Source of the DNA: Eledone cirrhosa
Lineage: Eukaryota; Mollusca; Cephalopoda; Octopoda; Eledonidae
Direction: 5' to 3'
Assembly: GCA_964016885.1 (NCBI GenBank)
Contig: OZ024742.1
Location: 122,425,696-122,489,695, forward strand
Length of the DNA stretch: 64,000 nt
Part shown: in pieces, positions 13,510 to 24,730 of the stretch
Layout of the letters: the number at the start of each line of letters is the position of its first letter
How positions within the stretch are numbered: the first letter of the stretch is position 1
Made by a program: the position numbers and the translations under genes
The notes under the pieces: generated by a model
What the model was told of the DNA's origin: nothing
Database searches by the model: none
What the model saw: only the letters and a program-made list of their open reading frames with translations

Positions 13510-13775
13510 TCTCTCTATATATAAAACGGTAGATGTCTGTCTGTGTTTGAGTATGATTTTTATGCATTTCCACATTTCTCTACCGATTTTGATGAATTTT
13601 TTTCCAATGTGCTCCAAATTTACCAGGGCAGGTCAACACGTAATTATTTTTGCCAGAAATATCCTGCTTCTATGAAAAAAAATCGATAAAACTAAATACA
13701 TGCTGTAACCCTCTCTCTTACACGCTTCATTTCTCTCACTACTACCATCAAAAATATATGAAACTACATACATGT

Positions 13776-13906
13776 TGCAACTCTCTTTAAAAGGTTGATA
13801 TTTTCCTCTAATCCACTCTCAATCTCCTCTGCAACTCTCTTTAAAAGGTTCATCACTCTCTCTACTCCCCCTCAATCTCCTCTGCAACTCTCTTTAAAAG
13901 GTTACT
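13776..13906 (+). repeat. Short tandem repeat inside Helitron 1
   Basis: The word GCAACTCTCTTTAAAAGGTT occurs three times (about 13777, 13831 and 13884) with CTCTAC/CTCAATCTCC spacers. This gives a roughly 53-bp minisatellite in the 5' part of the Helitron. Confidence 0.75.
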
Positions 13907-14220
13907 GCCTCCGTCTACTACCCTATCAACATTACAATTTAGAACGACAAAACTTCTTTTGAAGGAACGCGACACAAACTTTGAAACCTAAGCAACACAA
14001 CAACCATAGCTTTACTCTCTCCGTCGCATTTCCCTCTCTCTACAATAGATTATTACCCCTCTCTACAGTCATAACGACACTCATACATCAAATATCAAAA
14101 TTTAAAAAGCCGATAACACTAAATACATACTGCTCTCTCAACGTTACATTTTACATCAAGTAACAAATATTCAAAAGCAACTGATGAATTTATAAAACAA
14201 CAAACGTAACAATAACGACC

Positions 14221-14400
14221 TCTCTATAATTTAACTGCTTTACTCTCTCTGTCTCTCTTAATTCCCTATATGACAACACTGCAGGGAGAGAAACAATGTA
14301 TATGATCAAATGGAGCGTTCCGTATATTCCCCCTCTCTATAATTTAACTGCTTTACTCTCTCTGTCGCTCTTCACTCCCTATATGACAACACTGCAGTGG
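14221..14400 (+). repeat. Direct repeat inside Helitron 1
   Basis: CTCTCTATAATTTAACTGCTT through CCCTATATGACAACACTGCAG occurs twice, near 14221-14284 and 14334-14397. GAGCGTTCCGTATT is likewise repeated around 14312, 14401 and 14416. This looks like internal duplication of the element's noncoding 5' region. Confidence 0.7.
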
Positions 14401-14519
14401 AGCGTTCCGTATTGAGCGTTCCGTATTGGCATACGGCTTATCTGGGGCATTTTCAATCGGCTTATTGCAAATAACAACCGGCAAAATAATACTTCATATA
14501 ACAGATTAATGATATAGAT

Positions 14520-15440
14520 ATATGAATCGGAATGTAACCCGTGAACTTTTTCCTGGGCAAAATTATTCGAACAGACATGACCTCATTGCCAGAGTGTTCA
14601 GACTGAAACTGACTAAACTTATGGCTTTAATCAAAAAGGTCAGGTATTTGGGGTCGTAAAATGTGACATGTTCATCGTCGAATGGCAAAAACGAGGGCTG
14701 CCACATGCTCACATTTTGATTTGGTTAGCTGATAAAATCAATTCAAATGCCATAGTCAGCTTCATTTTGGCTGAAATCCCTAACCCAGCAACTGACCAGG
14801 AATTACATGACATCGTCAAAGCTAACATGGTCCGTGTGCGTCGGGTCCTAATGGGCATCACACTGTCTGAAAGGGGGCTCGTGCAGTAAGGGATACCCCA
14901 AACAATTTGTTGACGAGAATCAGACACGGGCGACGGGTACGCCTTGTACAGGCGGAGACGGTCCGAGAACGGTGGCTTCCCCACAACAGTAAAGGGAGGT
15001 CAAGTCGACAATAGATAGGTGGTCCCTTACTGCCCGCTTCTCTTGAAGATGTTCAACGCCCACACCAACGTTGAGTTTTGCAACTCCGTAAAGTCTATAA
15101 AATACATATGCAAATATGTAAATAAGGGCTGATGAGATCACAGAATACCTGGCGGGGCGGTAGATCAGTAGCAATGAAGCTTTTTGGCGCCTATTTGGTT
15201 TCCCCCTACACCAACGGCACTCGCCATCGTACACCTTGCGGTATATTTGGAAAATGGGCAAAGGGTTTACTTTACGGACCAAATCGCCGCCGATCCGAAA
15301 GAGACCACTATGACAGGTTTCTTCAAACTTTGCCAGTTCGATACATTTGCGCACTCAATTGTGTACCCCCAGGTTCCATCCGACTTTATATGGTCGAAAA
15401 ATAATTGGGTGCGAAGAAAGTCAGGTCTGGCTGTTGAAAG
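14520..15440 (+). pseudogene. Helitron Rep (HUH endonuclease) remnant
   Basis: Rep nicks and joins single-stranded DNA during rolling-circle transposition. Around 14532-14630 the frame gives a REL-PGQN-R-D-L--RVFR-KL-L pattern. At 14668-14730 the segment EWQKRGLPHAHILIW follows, with HAH being the HUH metal-binding pair. Then come AEIPNP and, in other frames, FNAHTNVEFCNSVKSIKYICKYVNKG and EAFWRLFGFP. These blocks occur in the order known for Helitron Rep. Next is LAVYLENGQRVYF, the usual linker to the helicase. Stops and frame changes occur at about 14888, 15050, 15150 and 15200. The catalytic tyrosines would lie in the broken stretch near 15.1 kb and are not clearly preserved. The N-terminal zinc-finger region is absent. 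Confidence 0.8.
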
Positions 15441-17360
15441 TAAAATTTGGCAGCTGTCTTAGAAGGCTTTACACTGCCCCCAAGTCAGCATGAGTGCTTT
15501 CATCTCCGCCTTCTTCTGCATGAAGTTGTAGGCCACAAAGTTTTCAGGACTTCAAAACTGTTGATGGAGAAATATGTGATACGTACCGGGAAGCCTGCTT
15601 TAAGCGTGGTCTTTTGGAAGATGATTCGCAATGGGATTTCACTTTAGCAGAGGGTGCTTTGTTCAAATCACCTAAAGGTCTACGGGAACTCTTTGCCATT
15701 TTGCTTCAAAAGTGTGAATTGGGTGATCCCAAATCTTTATGGGTCAAGTACAGAGACTTCATGTCTGAGGATTTCCTGCACCTGGCTCATCGGCAGTATC
15801 CTTCAGTGGAAGCTGCTTACAGCGGCATTATCTATAACAGGGAACTCATTGATATTGAGGACGCCTTCCTCGACATGGGTGGGAGTGATTTGGCGACGTA
15901 AGGCTTGCCGTCAACCGTCACAGATGAAGCTAACACGTTGGCCCCGGATTTGCTGCTGGAAACAGCATATGACATCGAATCTCTTTCCCAATACCTAGAG
16001 TAAAATGAGCCCAAACGTCTGTCGGACCAAAGTTTGGCCTATTTAACTATCATTGACGCGGTTCAAAATCAGACTGGGGGTATTTACATTCTCGATGCTC
16101 CTGGGGGTACCGGAAAAAACTTTTGTAACAAAATTGATGCCCGCTAAGATTCGTCAGAAGAAAGAAATTGCGTTGGCCGTTGCATCATCCGGGATCGCTG
16201 CTACTTTGCAGCCGAGAAGCAGGACAGCACATTCAACCTTTAAACTCCCCTTGGATTTAGTGAAAACTGAGATACCAACATGAAATATTAGCAAGAGCTC
16301 ACACGAAGCTCTGGTTCTCAAAAAATGTTGCCTCATTGTTTAGGATGAGTGTACAATGGCACACAAGAGTGCCCTTGAGGCATTGGACGGCACCCTGAAA
16401 GACATTAGGGATTCTACGGTTCCTATGGGTGGCGTAACCCTTCTGCTATCAGGTATTTTTCGGCAAACGCTGCCTGTCATCCCCAAAGGGGCAAGAGCTG
16501 ATGAATTGCTTGCCTTCCTTAAGTCGTCCACGTTGTGGCCCCAGGTGAAGACTTTGTATTGAGCACAAAGTGACAACATGTCTGCAGAATTTGCTCAGAA
16601 CATTTTAGCTCTTGGTGAGGGCAAGGTCCCTGCGGATGACAAGGGCGGCATAGCAATCGACTCCCTGTGCAACATTGTGAGCAGCCCTTCTTACCTTCGG
16701 GAGGCAGTTTTTCCTAATGTCTCATCTAACCTTAAAAACTTCGATTGGCTCAGCGAATGAGCCATCCTTGCTCCGAAAAATGCCATGGTTAATTTTATTA
16801 ACGAGCAGCTGATTGAGAAAATTCCCGGTAAAGAGCACATCTTCAAATCTATCGACCGGACGTCAGACCCCGACAATATCGTTAATTATCCGGTTGAGTT
16901 ATTAAATTCCCTTGAGCCTCCAGGGTTCCCACCTTACATTCTTAAGCTTAGGGTTGGATGTCTCATTATACTAATAAGGAACTTGCGCCCACCAAAGCAG
17001 TGCAACGGTACTCGCACGGTCGTCAAGTCAATGACGACCCACTTGATTGAGGCCACCATTGTAACGGGGTGCGGGAGAGGGGAGAATGTTTTCATTCCAA
17101 GGATGAACCTTTTCCCCTCGGCGTCAGATATCCCGTTCGATTTCCGTCGATCCCAATTCCCGATGAGACCATGGTTTGCCATGTTCAGTAACAAGTCACA
17201 AGGGCAAACATTGCGGACATCCATTTGGGGGAGCCATGCTTCTCCCATGGTCAACTTTTTGTTGCCTGTTCCCACGTAGGGAGCAGGAATGCACTTTTTG
17301 CTTACACTCCTCAAGGGATGACACGCAATATCGTCTACAAAGAGGTGCTATAGATGTTGG
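15441..17360 (+). pseudogene. Helitron PIF1-type helicase remnant
   Basis: This is the SF1 helicase half of the Helitron protein. In order: the linker WDFTLAEGALFKSP and LRELFAILLQKCELGDP (15.61-15.76 kb); LDAPGGTGKTF with the Walker A lysine (about 16.09-16.13 kb); ASSGIAATL and the HSTFKLPL segment; DECTM, the Walker B equivalent (about 16.35 kb); and GIFRQTLPVIPKGARADE, where the usual GDFRQ has become SGIFRQ. Then follow AILAPKN (16.77 kb), NKSQGQTL (about 17.19 kb, motif V/VI region) and a frame-shifted HGQLFVACSHVGSRNALFAYTPQG (17.24-17.31 kb). Stops at 15900, 16001, 16281, 16559 and 16758, plus frame changes at 16.1 and 17.28 kb, show it is dead. Each motif block is easily read, so decay is moderate. 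Confidence 0.85.
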
Positions 17361-17659
17361 TGCAGGTGTTGGAGGTGTTGCAGCTATGCCGTCTGGAAAA
17401 CTATTTCCTGGTAGGGTCACCCATGGCGGACAGATGTGAAACCCAGCGGCATCAGGGCCACCATCTTGCAACTTTGGTCTGCTAAATTCGCTATTGGAAG
17501 ATTATTAACCCATCATTGATTGTCCAAAATGCTAATTGGTTTGTAACTTTTAATAACCGGTTCAACTTTTAATAACCGGCTTTATGCACTTAATTGATAA
17601 GCTTATTCGCTTTCAAGCCACGTTTACCTGTATGTAACTTTTCATAGCAAATGAATAAA

Positions 17660-17687
17660 CCCGAGCAACGCCGGGCTAAACTGTTAG
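17660..17687 (+). other. Helitron 3' terminal hairpin and end
   Basis: CCCG and CGGG pair around AGCAACGC, and the element ends TTAG twelve bases later before a host T. The sequence ACGCCGGG..CTG-TAGT is shared with the end of Helitron 2 at 29608-29635, which supports calling it a terminus rather than chance GC. Confidence 0.8.
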
Positions 17688-17841
17688 TAAATTGATAAAT
17701 ATATTTCTTGCTTAATATTCAGGCTTTGTCGAAAAAAAAAGTATTGGATTAAATCGCTTGTAACAATCGTAAATCTAATTACAACTAGCGATTTTGACGA
17801 GCATTAAAATGTGTCACCACTTCAGTTACAGCAACGACACA

Positions 17842-17875
<34 letters not shown>

Positions 17876-18251
17876 GAGGTTGCCCATAAAAATACAGCTC
17901 CCCAATACAAGGAAAAATACGATCACATTCTACATATGTTTGTTCCCGGAAGATGGAAACTAGCCTTGACTCTACTTGAATCTGAATGAACACAATTAAA
18001 TGGAATGTATGCTTTATTTAGGGTACTATACCTTATCATTAGGATCGTTGCAGCTATAACCAAACAAACATTAAATTGTAACTGGTAAAACCATTTAAAT
18101 ATTTTCGGTTTCAGATCCCATTTTTTAGCGGAAAAGTTACTATATTCATGATTTAATGACTCTCGACTGCACACACATCATAATGCAACAACGTTAATTA
18201 CAATTCATACATTTCCTTAGAGTGTATCTGTTTGTGCCTCTCTATGGCACC
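17688..18251. other. No gene recognised; (CTA)n microsatellite
   Basis: An (ACT)n/(CTA)n run lies at about 17842-17876. The rest is AT-rich sequence with no recognised feature. Confidence 0.5.
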
Positions 18252-18262
18252 GTTGTAATAAT
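18252..18262. repeat. Target-site duplication, left copy
   Basis: GTTGTAATAAT occurs here at the 3' side of the minus-strand LINE and again at 19711-19721 at its 5' side. The left copy merges with the LINE's AAT-type tail, so the exact boundary is uncertain by a few bases. Confidence 0.65.
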
Positions 18263-19710
18263 AATTTCATTTATTCGCCACAAGGGCCGACATATAAGTG
18301 ACAATTCAAAAGACAGGGACCATAGGGGTTTACATATACAACGTGTAAACAATATAGATAATAATAACAGAATAAGAATAAAAATAGAACAAGGAAGATT
18401 CCCCAATAGGGGGGATAACGATGCAGGGTTCACTCAGGTACCCCACCAATCGCGAACCAGCCGACGCTTCGAAAGCACCCAGGAAGGGAACCCATCTCCT
18501 CCTCGAATTCAGAACCTACAGGCGCATGATCGGAGTAGGCCCATTCACACGGGCCATTCTCGCCACATTCACACACATTTCAGCAAATGTACTGGGGGGC
18601 AGCACTTCTCTCTCCACACTCACCGTCCTTTCCAAGGGAAACTTGAAAAAGTTGATGAGGGATTGGCCGAAGAGAAAAGTGTCAGTCTTCAGGCCTTTCA
18701 ACCTGGTCCACCATACAACCTGCCACCAGACAGAAAAGAAGCCGGCGGGTCGATCTTCACTATAGACACGGCCGATAGCCGGATCCGTTCTACACGCGAC
18801 AACAGATTTTCGACATAACTCCACAAGTCAGTAATGCACGGACACTGGACAATTGCGTGCAGAACGGTTTCGTCGCTCTGCCCGCATCTTGGCCAGGTCC
18901 ATCTGACAACACTTCCGGGCCTGTAGAGTTTATCTCGAACCGGCAGTGATCCCCGGTAGCACTGCCAAGTGAGGGATTTTTGGAATTTATCCATCGTCCC
19001 CGGCTCGAAAGTCCCCCGGAACAGACTGGTTACTTCGACTTCGTCGACGCCCAGAGCCTCTCCGAGTGCGTCGTCACACTTTCCCACCACTAATTCTCTA
19101 TAGAACTCGAGAGTGGAAGTTCCACTGACCGCATTGTCCACCTGGTAGAGGGCAGTGAGTGCCTGGCAACATTCCAGATGCCGGTCATCCAGTCTCGCAC
19201 TCTTCTTGACCCAGGACTGCAGCTCAGTCAAAGAGACGAGCTGCGGAAAGGCTCGTCTGACAAAGGGCGACCACACCTGTTCACCGTTTAGCCAGAATAT
19301 CTGGAGATGCCGCAGCCTCAGTCCATATCTGCGCATCATTAGCCACGGCATGCCCAGCCCTCCACATAGAGAGTGCTGGCAGCAGATGGCCCGCCTCACC
19401 AACGGAACCTGTCCCCTCCATAAGAATTTGAAGAGGAGCCGTTCCAAGTTGGCGAGGCGCGAATGGGGGCAAGGGACGACGGTAAGGCGGTAGTAGATGA
19501 CGGACACTGTGTACGCGTTCGCCACCTCCGACCGTTCTTTCAATGATAGCTTCCGTGCAGCCCATTCTGGGTCTTCCCTGCCCGTCACCTCGTCCTAATT
19601 CTTATCCACCTGGAGGTCTGGCCCGAAACAAACCCCGAGCAACTTTACTCGCCCGTCCGTCCAGCGCCCAAAGACGCTGTTGGACGGCATGGACATGCCT
19701 CTCCAGCACA
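18263..19710 (-). mobile_element. 5'-truncated Tx1/L1-like LINE (copy 2)
   Basis: This is the same family as the long element at 39.3-44.8 kb. Both share the ORF2 C-terminus, the 3' UTR word ATTCCCCAATAGGGGGG and the end CCACAAGGG..(AAT)n seen on the plus strand. The copy begins, reading on the minus strand, just after the RT core at the GGACATGCCTCTCC region. It is bounded by an 11-bp direct repeat, typical of target-primed insertion with 5' truncation. Confidence 0.85.
18516..19705 (-). pseudogene. LINE ORF2 C-terminal region
   Basis: This encodes the part downstream of the RT palm. It includes WAARKLSLKERSEVANAY, then LERLLFKFLWRGQVPLVRR and GGLGMPWLMMRRYGLRL. A FQKSLTWQCYRGSLPVRDKLY block follows, then the zinc-knuckle-like PRCGQSDETVLHAIVQCPC (C-x8-H-x4-C; the first Cys of the usual CPRC is Trp here). 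The frame 18698-19588 is open for 296 codons. It then shifts into the frame ending at 18516 with VVWWTRLKGLKTDTFLFGQSL and ARMARVNGP. One further break near 19590 separates it from the upstream GRWTDGRVKLLGV segment. Compared with the 40-kb copy it keeps a segment of about 110 bp around the zinc knuckle that the long copy has lost. Confidence 0.82.
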
Positions 19711-19721
19711 GTTGTAATAAT
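19711..19721. repeat. Target-site duplication, right copy
   Basis: GTTGTAATAAT, identical to 18252-18262, directly follows the truncated 5' end of the LINE copy. Confidence 0.65.
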
Positions 19722-19810
19722 ATGACTTAATAATTTTATTAAAACTCGTCCTATCGACTTGAGTTGTTCTATACCTTGGATATCTTTACGAAACTACTCT
19801 ACTACAGCTA

Positions 19811-19811
19811 T

Positions 19812-19893
<82 letters not shown>

Positions 19894-19902
19894 ACACCCA
19901 CA

Positions 19903-19951
<49 letters not shown>

Positions 19952-19952
19952 C
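19811..19952. repeat. (CA)n-(TA)n compound microsatellite
   Basis: About 60 CA units with CCCACA interruptions, passing into TA repeats. A second (TA)n run lies at 20033-20079. The Thr-His-rich frames across it are repeat products. Confidence 0.95.
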
Positions 19953-20026
19953 TATACATACAAGTAGTTCCACAACAGTTAGTTCACCATACCGAGAACA
20001 AATATTTAAACTTATGTGGGTCGGAC

Positions 20027-20077
<51 letters not shown>

Positions 20078-20080
<3 letters not shown>

Positions 20081-21576
20081 AAGAATTAGTATATCTGACA
20101 ACATATATATACAGATGTATACCTATGCAAGCAAATATATAGGTTTTGTCTTAGTAACGTTGTGGTTCAATGCAAGGGGATGCAGAACAATTATATGAAA
20201 AACGTAAAATAAGAAAATTATAGTAATTAGCTTACTTACTTAAATTTCACTCCAACTAATTAGTTTCTGAAAGGGAATATACTTGAGATCAAGGAGAAAC
20301 CTATTCGTCATCAGGGAGTCATTCTCAGCTAAGAAATCTGGCGATGCGTGGACACAGGGAACTTATACAAAAATATTCAGTGGATGGTAAAGAGCAAGCG
20401 GGGACTAAATTCGAAGACACTGAAAAAAAATCACTGCCTTCTTGTTCGGTGTCAAATTCAAAAGAATCAATCACGTGACATCGAGGTTAATCAGTGAGGA
20501 GTGGGGTGTTAAATAGACAGTAGCCAAGCTGTTACTATGAACTATAGTAGTAATTTTGGCAAATTTTTGCTCAACAGAATAATTTGGAGATAATTATAAA
20601 GAATTAGTATATCTACCAACATATATATACAGATGTATACCTATGCAAGCAAATATATAGGTTTTCTCTTAGTAACTTTGTGGTTCAATGCAGGGGATGC
20701 AGAACAATTATATGAAAAACGTAAAATAAGAAAATGATAGTAATTAGCTTACTTACATAAATTTCACTCCAACTAATTAGTTTCTGAAAGGGATTAACCT
20801 CGATGTAACGTGATTGATTCTTTTGAATTTTCCACCGAACAAGGAGGCAGTGATTTTTTTCAGTTTCTTCGAATTTAGTCCCCGCTTGCTCTTTTCCATC
20901 CACTGAATATTTTTGTATAAGTTCCCTGTGTCCACGCATCGCCAGGTATCTTAGCTGAGAATGACTCCCTGATGACGAAAAGGTTTCTCCATGATCTCCA
21001 TGTATATTCCCTTTCAGAAAGTAATTAGTTGGAGTGAAATTTAAGTAAGTAAGCTAATTACTATAATTTTCTTATTTTACGTTTTTCATATAATTGTTCT
21101 GCATCACCTTCCATTGAACCACAAAGTTACTAAGACAAAACCTATATATTTGCTTGCATAGGTATACATCTGTATATCTATGTTGGTAGATATACTAATT
21201 CTTTATAATTAACTCCAAATTATTTTGTTGAGCAAAAATTTGCCAAAATTACTACTATAGTTCATAGTAACAGCTTGGCTACTGTACTTTTAACACCCCA
21301 CTCCTCTTTGATTAACCTCGATGTCACGTGATTGATTCTTTTGAATTTACCACCGAACAAGAAGGCAGTGATTTTTTTCAGTGTCTTCGAATTTAGTCCC
21401 CGCTTGCCTTTTCCATCCACTGAATATTTTTGTATAAGTTCCCTGTGTCCAGCATCGCCAGGTATCTTAGCTTAGAATGACTCCCTGATGACGAATAGGT
21501 TTCTCCACGATCTCCATGTATATTCCCTTTCAGAAACTAATTAGCTAATTACTATAATTTTCTTATTTTTCGTTTT

Positions 21577-21578
<2 letters not shown>
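20078..21578. repeat. 518-bp repeat unit in tandem plus inverted array
   Basis: A unit starting AAAGAATTAGTATATCT begins at 20081 and again at 20599, so the period is about 518 bp. The second copy runs only to about 20793. It then joins directly to the reverse complement, beginning ATTAACCTCGATG. That reverse copy runs back to CTAATTCTTT (about 21195-21204). It then continues as a second reverse unit to about 21578, starting with ATAATTAACTCCAAATTATT. The layout is forward full, forward partial, reverse partial, reverse partial. No protein motif was recognised in the unit. The element class is unknown. A Penelope-like terminal repeat or a satellite are both possible. Confidence 0.8.
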
Positions 21579-21738
<160 letters not shown>

Positions 21739-21922
21739 CAATGGTAGCTATGATGCTTCCATAGGCGGTATGCCAGATGAGCACTATATGTTCTTACAGA
21801 GCAGATTGTGATATAATATAAAACGAGAAATCAGTAATGTATCTTGACTCAGTTTATTGTGTTACAATTGTTTATATACAGTAAAAAGGGCTTCAGAATG
21901 CTAAGTTTTGCAAACTGTATTT

Positions 21923-22010
21923 CGAGTTAATCAGACAAAGTTGGAATTCCTTTTATTAATATCATCTTCTATACCCAATCATACACACCCGTGTATATTT
22001 ATTTACATAT
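21923..22010 (+). repeat. PLE-1 terminal direct repeat, left
   Basis: It starts CGAGTTAATCAGACAAAG and contains ACACACCCGTGTATATTTAT. It is nearly identical to 26048-26134, with differences mostly in a TTA/TCA stretch. Confidence 0.85.
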
Positions 22011-22043
22011 ATATATCTATATTCCTATTGTGTATATGCCAAC

Positions 22044-22868
22044 ATGTCTGGAAAGCAACAAATGAAATCAACAGAATCAGAAAGAATCCTAAAGGAGATA
22101 TCATCGAAATTATCAACACTTATCACGAGGATTGACGCACAGTCCTCTATTTTAAAGGAAATAGAAAAACAATCTACAGACGGAAAACTTATAACTGAAT
22201 ATATAAACTCTGAAATTAAGAATTTAGCTGAAATTATACCAACAGTTATCAAAGATACAAGAGAAAGCCTACGACAACCCCCTTGGATGTCAGAACTAAA
22301 CCAAAGAAATTTGGAAAACGAAACACATCGAATAAGAAAAGAAATGTGGAAGACATGGAAAAATGTCTTAACATAAGAAAACAAAACTTCTGGAAAACAT
22401 ACACATGCGAAAATTATGTCGAAGCACATTCGAAATGGCTCTTTGTAACGGCACCCATACTCCCTAGTAAATACCTAATTAAAGAAATTGCAGGAGAGCC
22501 AGAAGAAGAAACAAAACTCCGATGTGAACTTACATTGGCAAAATTCAGGACCGACATCTCCATTACTCTATGTAAACAATCCCGCCAAGTACGAAGCTAT
22601 GAATGACCAAACTGAAGTAGAAATCTCAAAGCTAACGACTGAAAATATAGCTGAAAAACTACCAGAACTATGGATCAGAGATATCTCAAAAGAAGAAAGC
22701 AAATCAAGAAAGTTATGGCAGCAGAAACAATTAGTTCTCGACGAATATGCTGCAAATTACTGTAAAGACTCTGGAACTCTGAGAAAAAACATTAAAAGTG
22801 GACAATCTCGCCAACACAACATACGCCAGAACACGTGGCAACACAGACACTCACCTCACCTTGAATAA
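22044..22868 (+). pseudogene. PLE-1 N-terminal protein region
   Basis: The frame from the ATG at 22044 gives a Lys/Glu/Ile-rich, probably coiled-coil start (MSGKQQMKSTESERILKEI) and stops at 22376. The continuation is in the next frame, with NFWKTYTCENYVEAHSKWLF and ILPSKYLIKEI (22.38-22.6 kb). A third frame follows, with LWIRDISKEESKSRKLWQQK (to 22868). This order matches the N-terminal region I know from cephalopod PLE proteins, where it precedes the RT. The domain's function is unknown. Two frameshifts are needed to join the parts. Confidence 0.65.
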
Positions 22869-23379
22869 AAAAGAACTACGGTAAGAACTCTTCGCTTTTT
22901 CTACAAAAACACCCTAGCGCACACAGCATGAACAAAAAGCCCAAACACGATAAATATTCCTTTGACAAGACAATGAGAAGTAGAAAAACCAGATCATTCT
23001 CAAGATCTCAACAAAGACTACCCACAAGGAACGGAGAAAAAACCGTAGATTAACCAGATCGCTTTCAAGATCTCAACAGAGATTACCCACAGAAACTGGG
23101 CGAAGAAACCATATAAACATGAAAGCAAACTTAGATTGTTAAAAATAGTACTAACAAGAAATGGAAAAATGATATACATAATACCAAAAAAAGGACAAAA
23201 AGCATAACGAAACTAAATATAATATCACGACCAAAAGTTCATCAAGCAAACACCAACAGGAATATAAATCCTGAACAGAGAAAAATCCATTTTTTAACGT
23301 CAGGACAACAAAAACCGGTAAAAGAAAAACTCCAGCGGGAAACATACCCAAAACAACTGAACACGTAGATCCTAAAATA

Positions 23380-24730
23380 ATTAATTTATCCAAAAGAAAT
23401 GTTGACAATGATGAAATGCAAATTCTGTCAAAAGGACTGAAACTCACACCGACCCCAACAGTCAATCACCAAGAATTAAAGGTGGATACCCAAAAATTCT
23501 GTCGTAAACTACGACTAGTAGAATTCTTCGCTGATAAAAGTAATGAGAGTGATGAATCACTAGTAAAGAATAAATCAAATTTCACTCCGCCAAAAGAAAG
23601 AAATATCTCCCTCGACCGATACATTGATATCGTGTCTAAATTTCCTCTTAGACGTAATACTAATGTTTGGCAAAACATTAACAGATCGGAAATGTCTGCA
23701 CTTAAACGTATACAAAATGATAAAACAATAATAATTAAACAAGCAGATAAAAGGGGTGCAATTGTTATAACAGATACTGAACACTACAAAGATTTGGTTG
23801 AGGAACAACTGAAAAACACAACATTCTACTATGAAATACCGTCAAATATAAACCACAACATCATGAAGAAGATCAACAACCTGGCTTCAAAATACCACAA
23901 CTCACTTACTGATAAGGAAAGAGACTACATCACCAATTTTGAGCCAAAACCCAGCAACCTGTATGGCTCACCGAAAATTCATAAGTCAAAAAAATCCAAC
24001 TGGCAGTAAAAGAACAAAAAGGTGAGTACATTAAATTACTACACCCAAAAGACTTAAAACTTAGACCTATTATAACTGGTCCAACATGCCCTAGCCACAA
24101 TTTAAGCAATTTTGTTGACATTATTCGGAAACCACTATGTATTCACATACCCAATTTCATCCGGGATGATATCGACTTCCTGTCCCATCTTCCCAAAACC
24201 ACGGAAGCGAATTCACTTCTACTTAGTTTTGATGTGGTAAGGTAAGTCTTTACACCAACATTACACATTATTTAGGAGTAAAGGCGGTTTAAATACTGAG
24301 TGAAAGAACATAGAGAAGTGATTCCCACCAGATTCACAGCGCCATTTATATTAGACGCAGTCAAACTTATTCTGGAAAACAACACTTTCTTCTTCAATGG
24401 AAAGAATTACATCCAAATTAGAGGCACAGCGATGGGAACGAAGTTTTCTCCCGTTTACGCGTACTCTGTATTGGGATACTTAGAACAACAACTCTACCAA
24501 GAAATCGAGGAAAAGTATAGCACTGAATTTAGAAAGTATATTGAAATGTGTTGGAATAGATACCTTTACGACAGTTTCAACATCTGGACATAATCTCTAG
24601 AAACTCTGGATGAGTTAAATATCCTCCAGAATAACCTACACCCATCTCCCCAATTTACAAAAGAGACGAGTAGTATCAAATTGCCATTCCTAGATATAAT
24701 GGTAATCAAAAACTACACCACCATTATCAC
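23380..24730 (+). pseudogene. PLE-1 reverse transcriptase remnant
   Basis: RT blocks are readable in order. They are LSKGLKLTPTPT (23.43 kb), then IIIKQADKRGAIVI with a Y-x2-L stretch (23.73-23.8 kb) and PKPSNLYGSPKIHK (23.95 kb). After a frame change come LRPIITGPTCPSHNLSNFVD (24.06 kb) and SFDVV (24.23 kb). GTAMGTKFSPVYA (24.43 kb), RYLYDSFNIW (24.56 kb) and LPFLDIM (24.69 kb) complete the series. The catalytic block, normally Y-x-DD, reads YLYD, so one catalytic aspartate is lost. Stops interrupt at 24007, 24245 and 24591. The copy is inactive. Confidence 0.82.

Larger units (their letters stand above)
13510..17687 (+). mobile_element. Helitron 1 (decayed, rolling-circle DNA transposon)
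   Basis: The 5' end reads A|TCTCTCTATATATAAAACGG, which fits the Helitron TC start next to a host A. The 3' end carries the hairpin CCCG-AGCAACGC-CGGG at 17660-17675, then CTAAACTG and TTAG followed by host T (17688). Between them lie remnants of a Rep endonuclease and a PIF1-type helicase, both plus strand. This is the classic Helitron order. The TTAG end departs slightly from the usual CTRR. The N-terminal part of the protein is missing, since the region before 14.5 kb holds pyrimidine-rich repeats instead. The protein frame is interrupted many times, so this copy cannot be autonomous. Confidence 0.85.

Noticed and set aside
14920..15354. 144-codon minus-strand frame
   Set aside because: The plus strand at this place encodes in-order Helitron Rep blocks, so the minus frame is a shadow.
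16934..17471. 126- and 91-codon minus-strand frames
   Set aside because: They are antisense to the Helitron helicase end.
19759..20142. Thr-His-rich 127-codon frame
   Set aside because: It is a product of the (CA)n and (TA)n repeats.
22025..22429. 134-codon minus-strand frame
   Set aside because: It is antisense to the Lys/Glu-rich N-terminal region of PLE-1. Phe/Ser/Ile-rich composition is the expected shadow.
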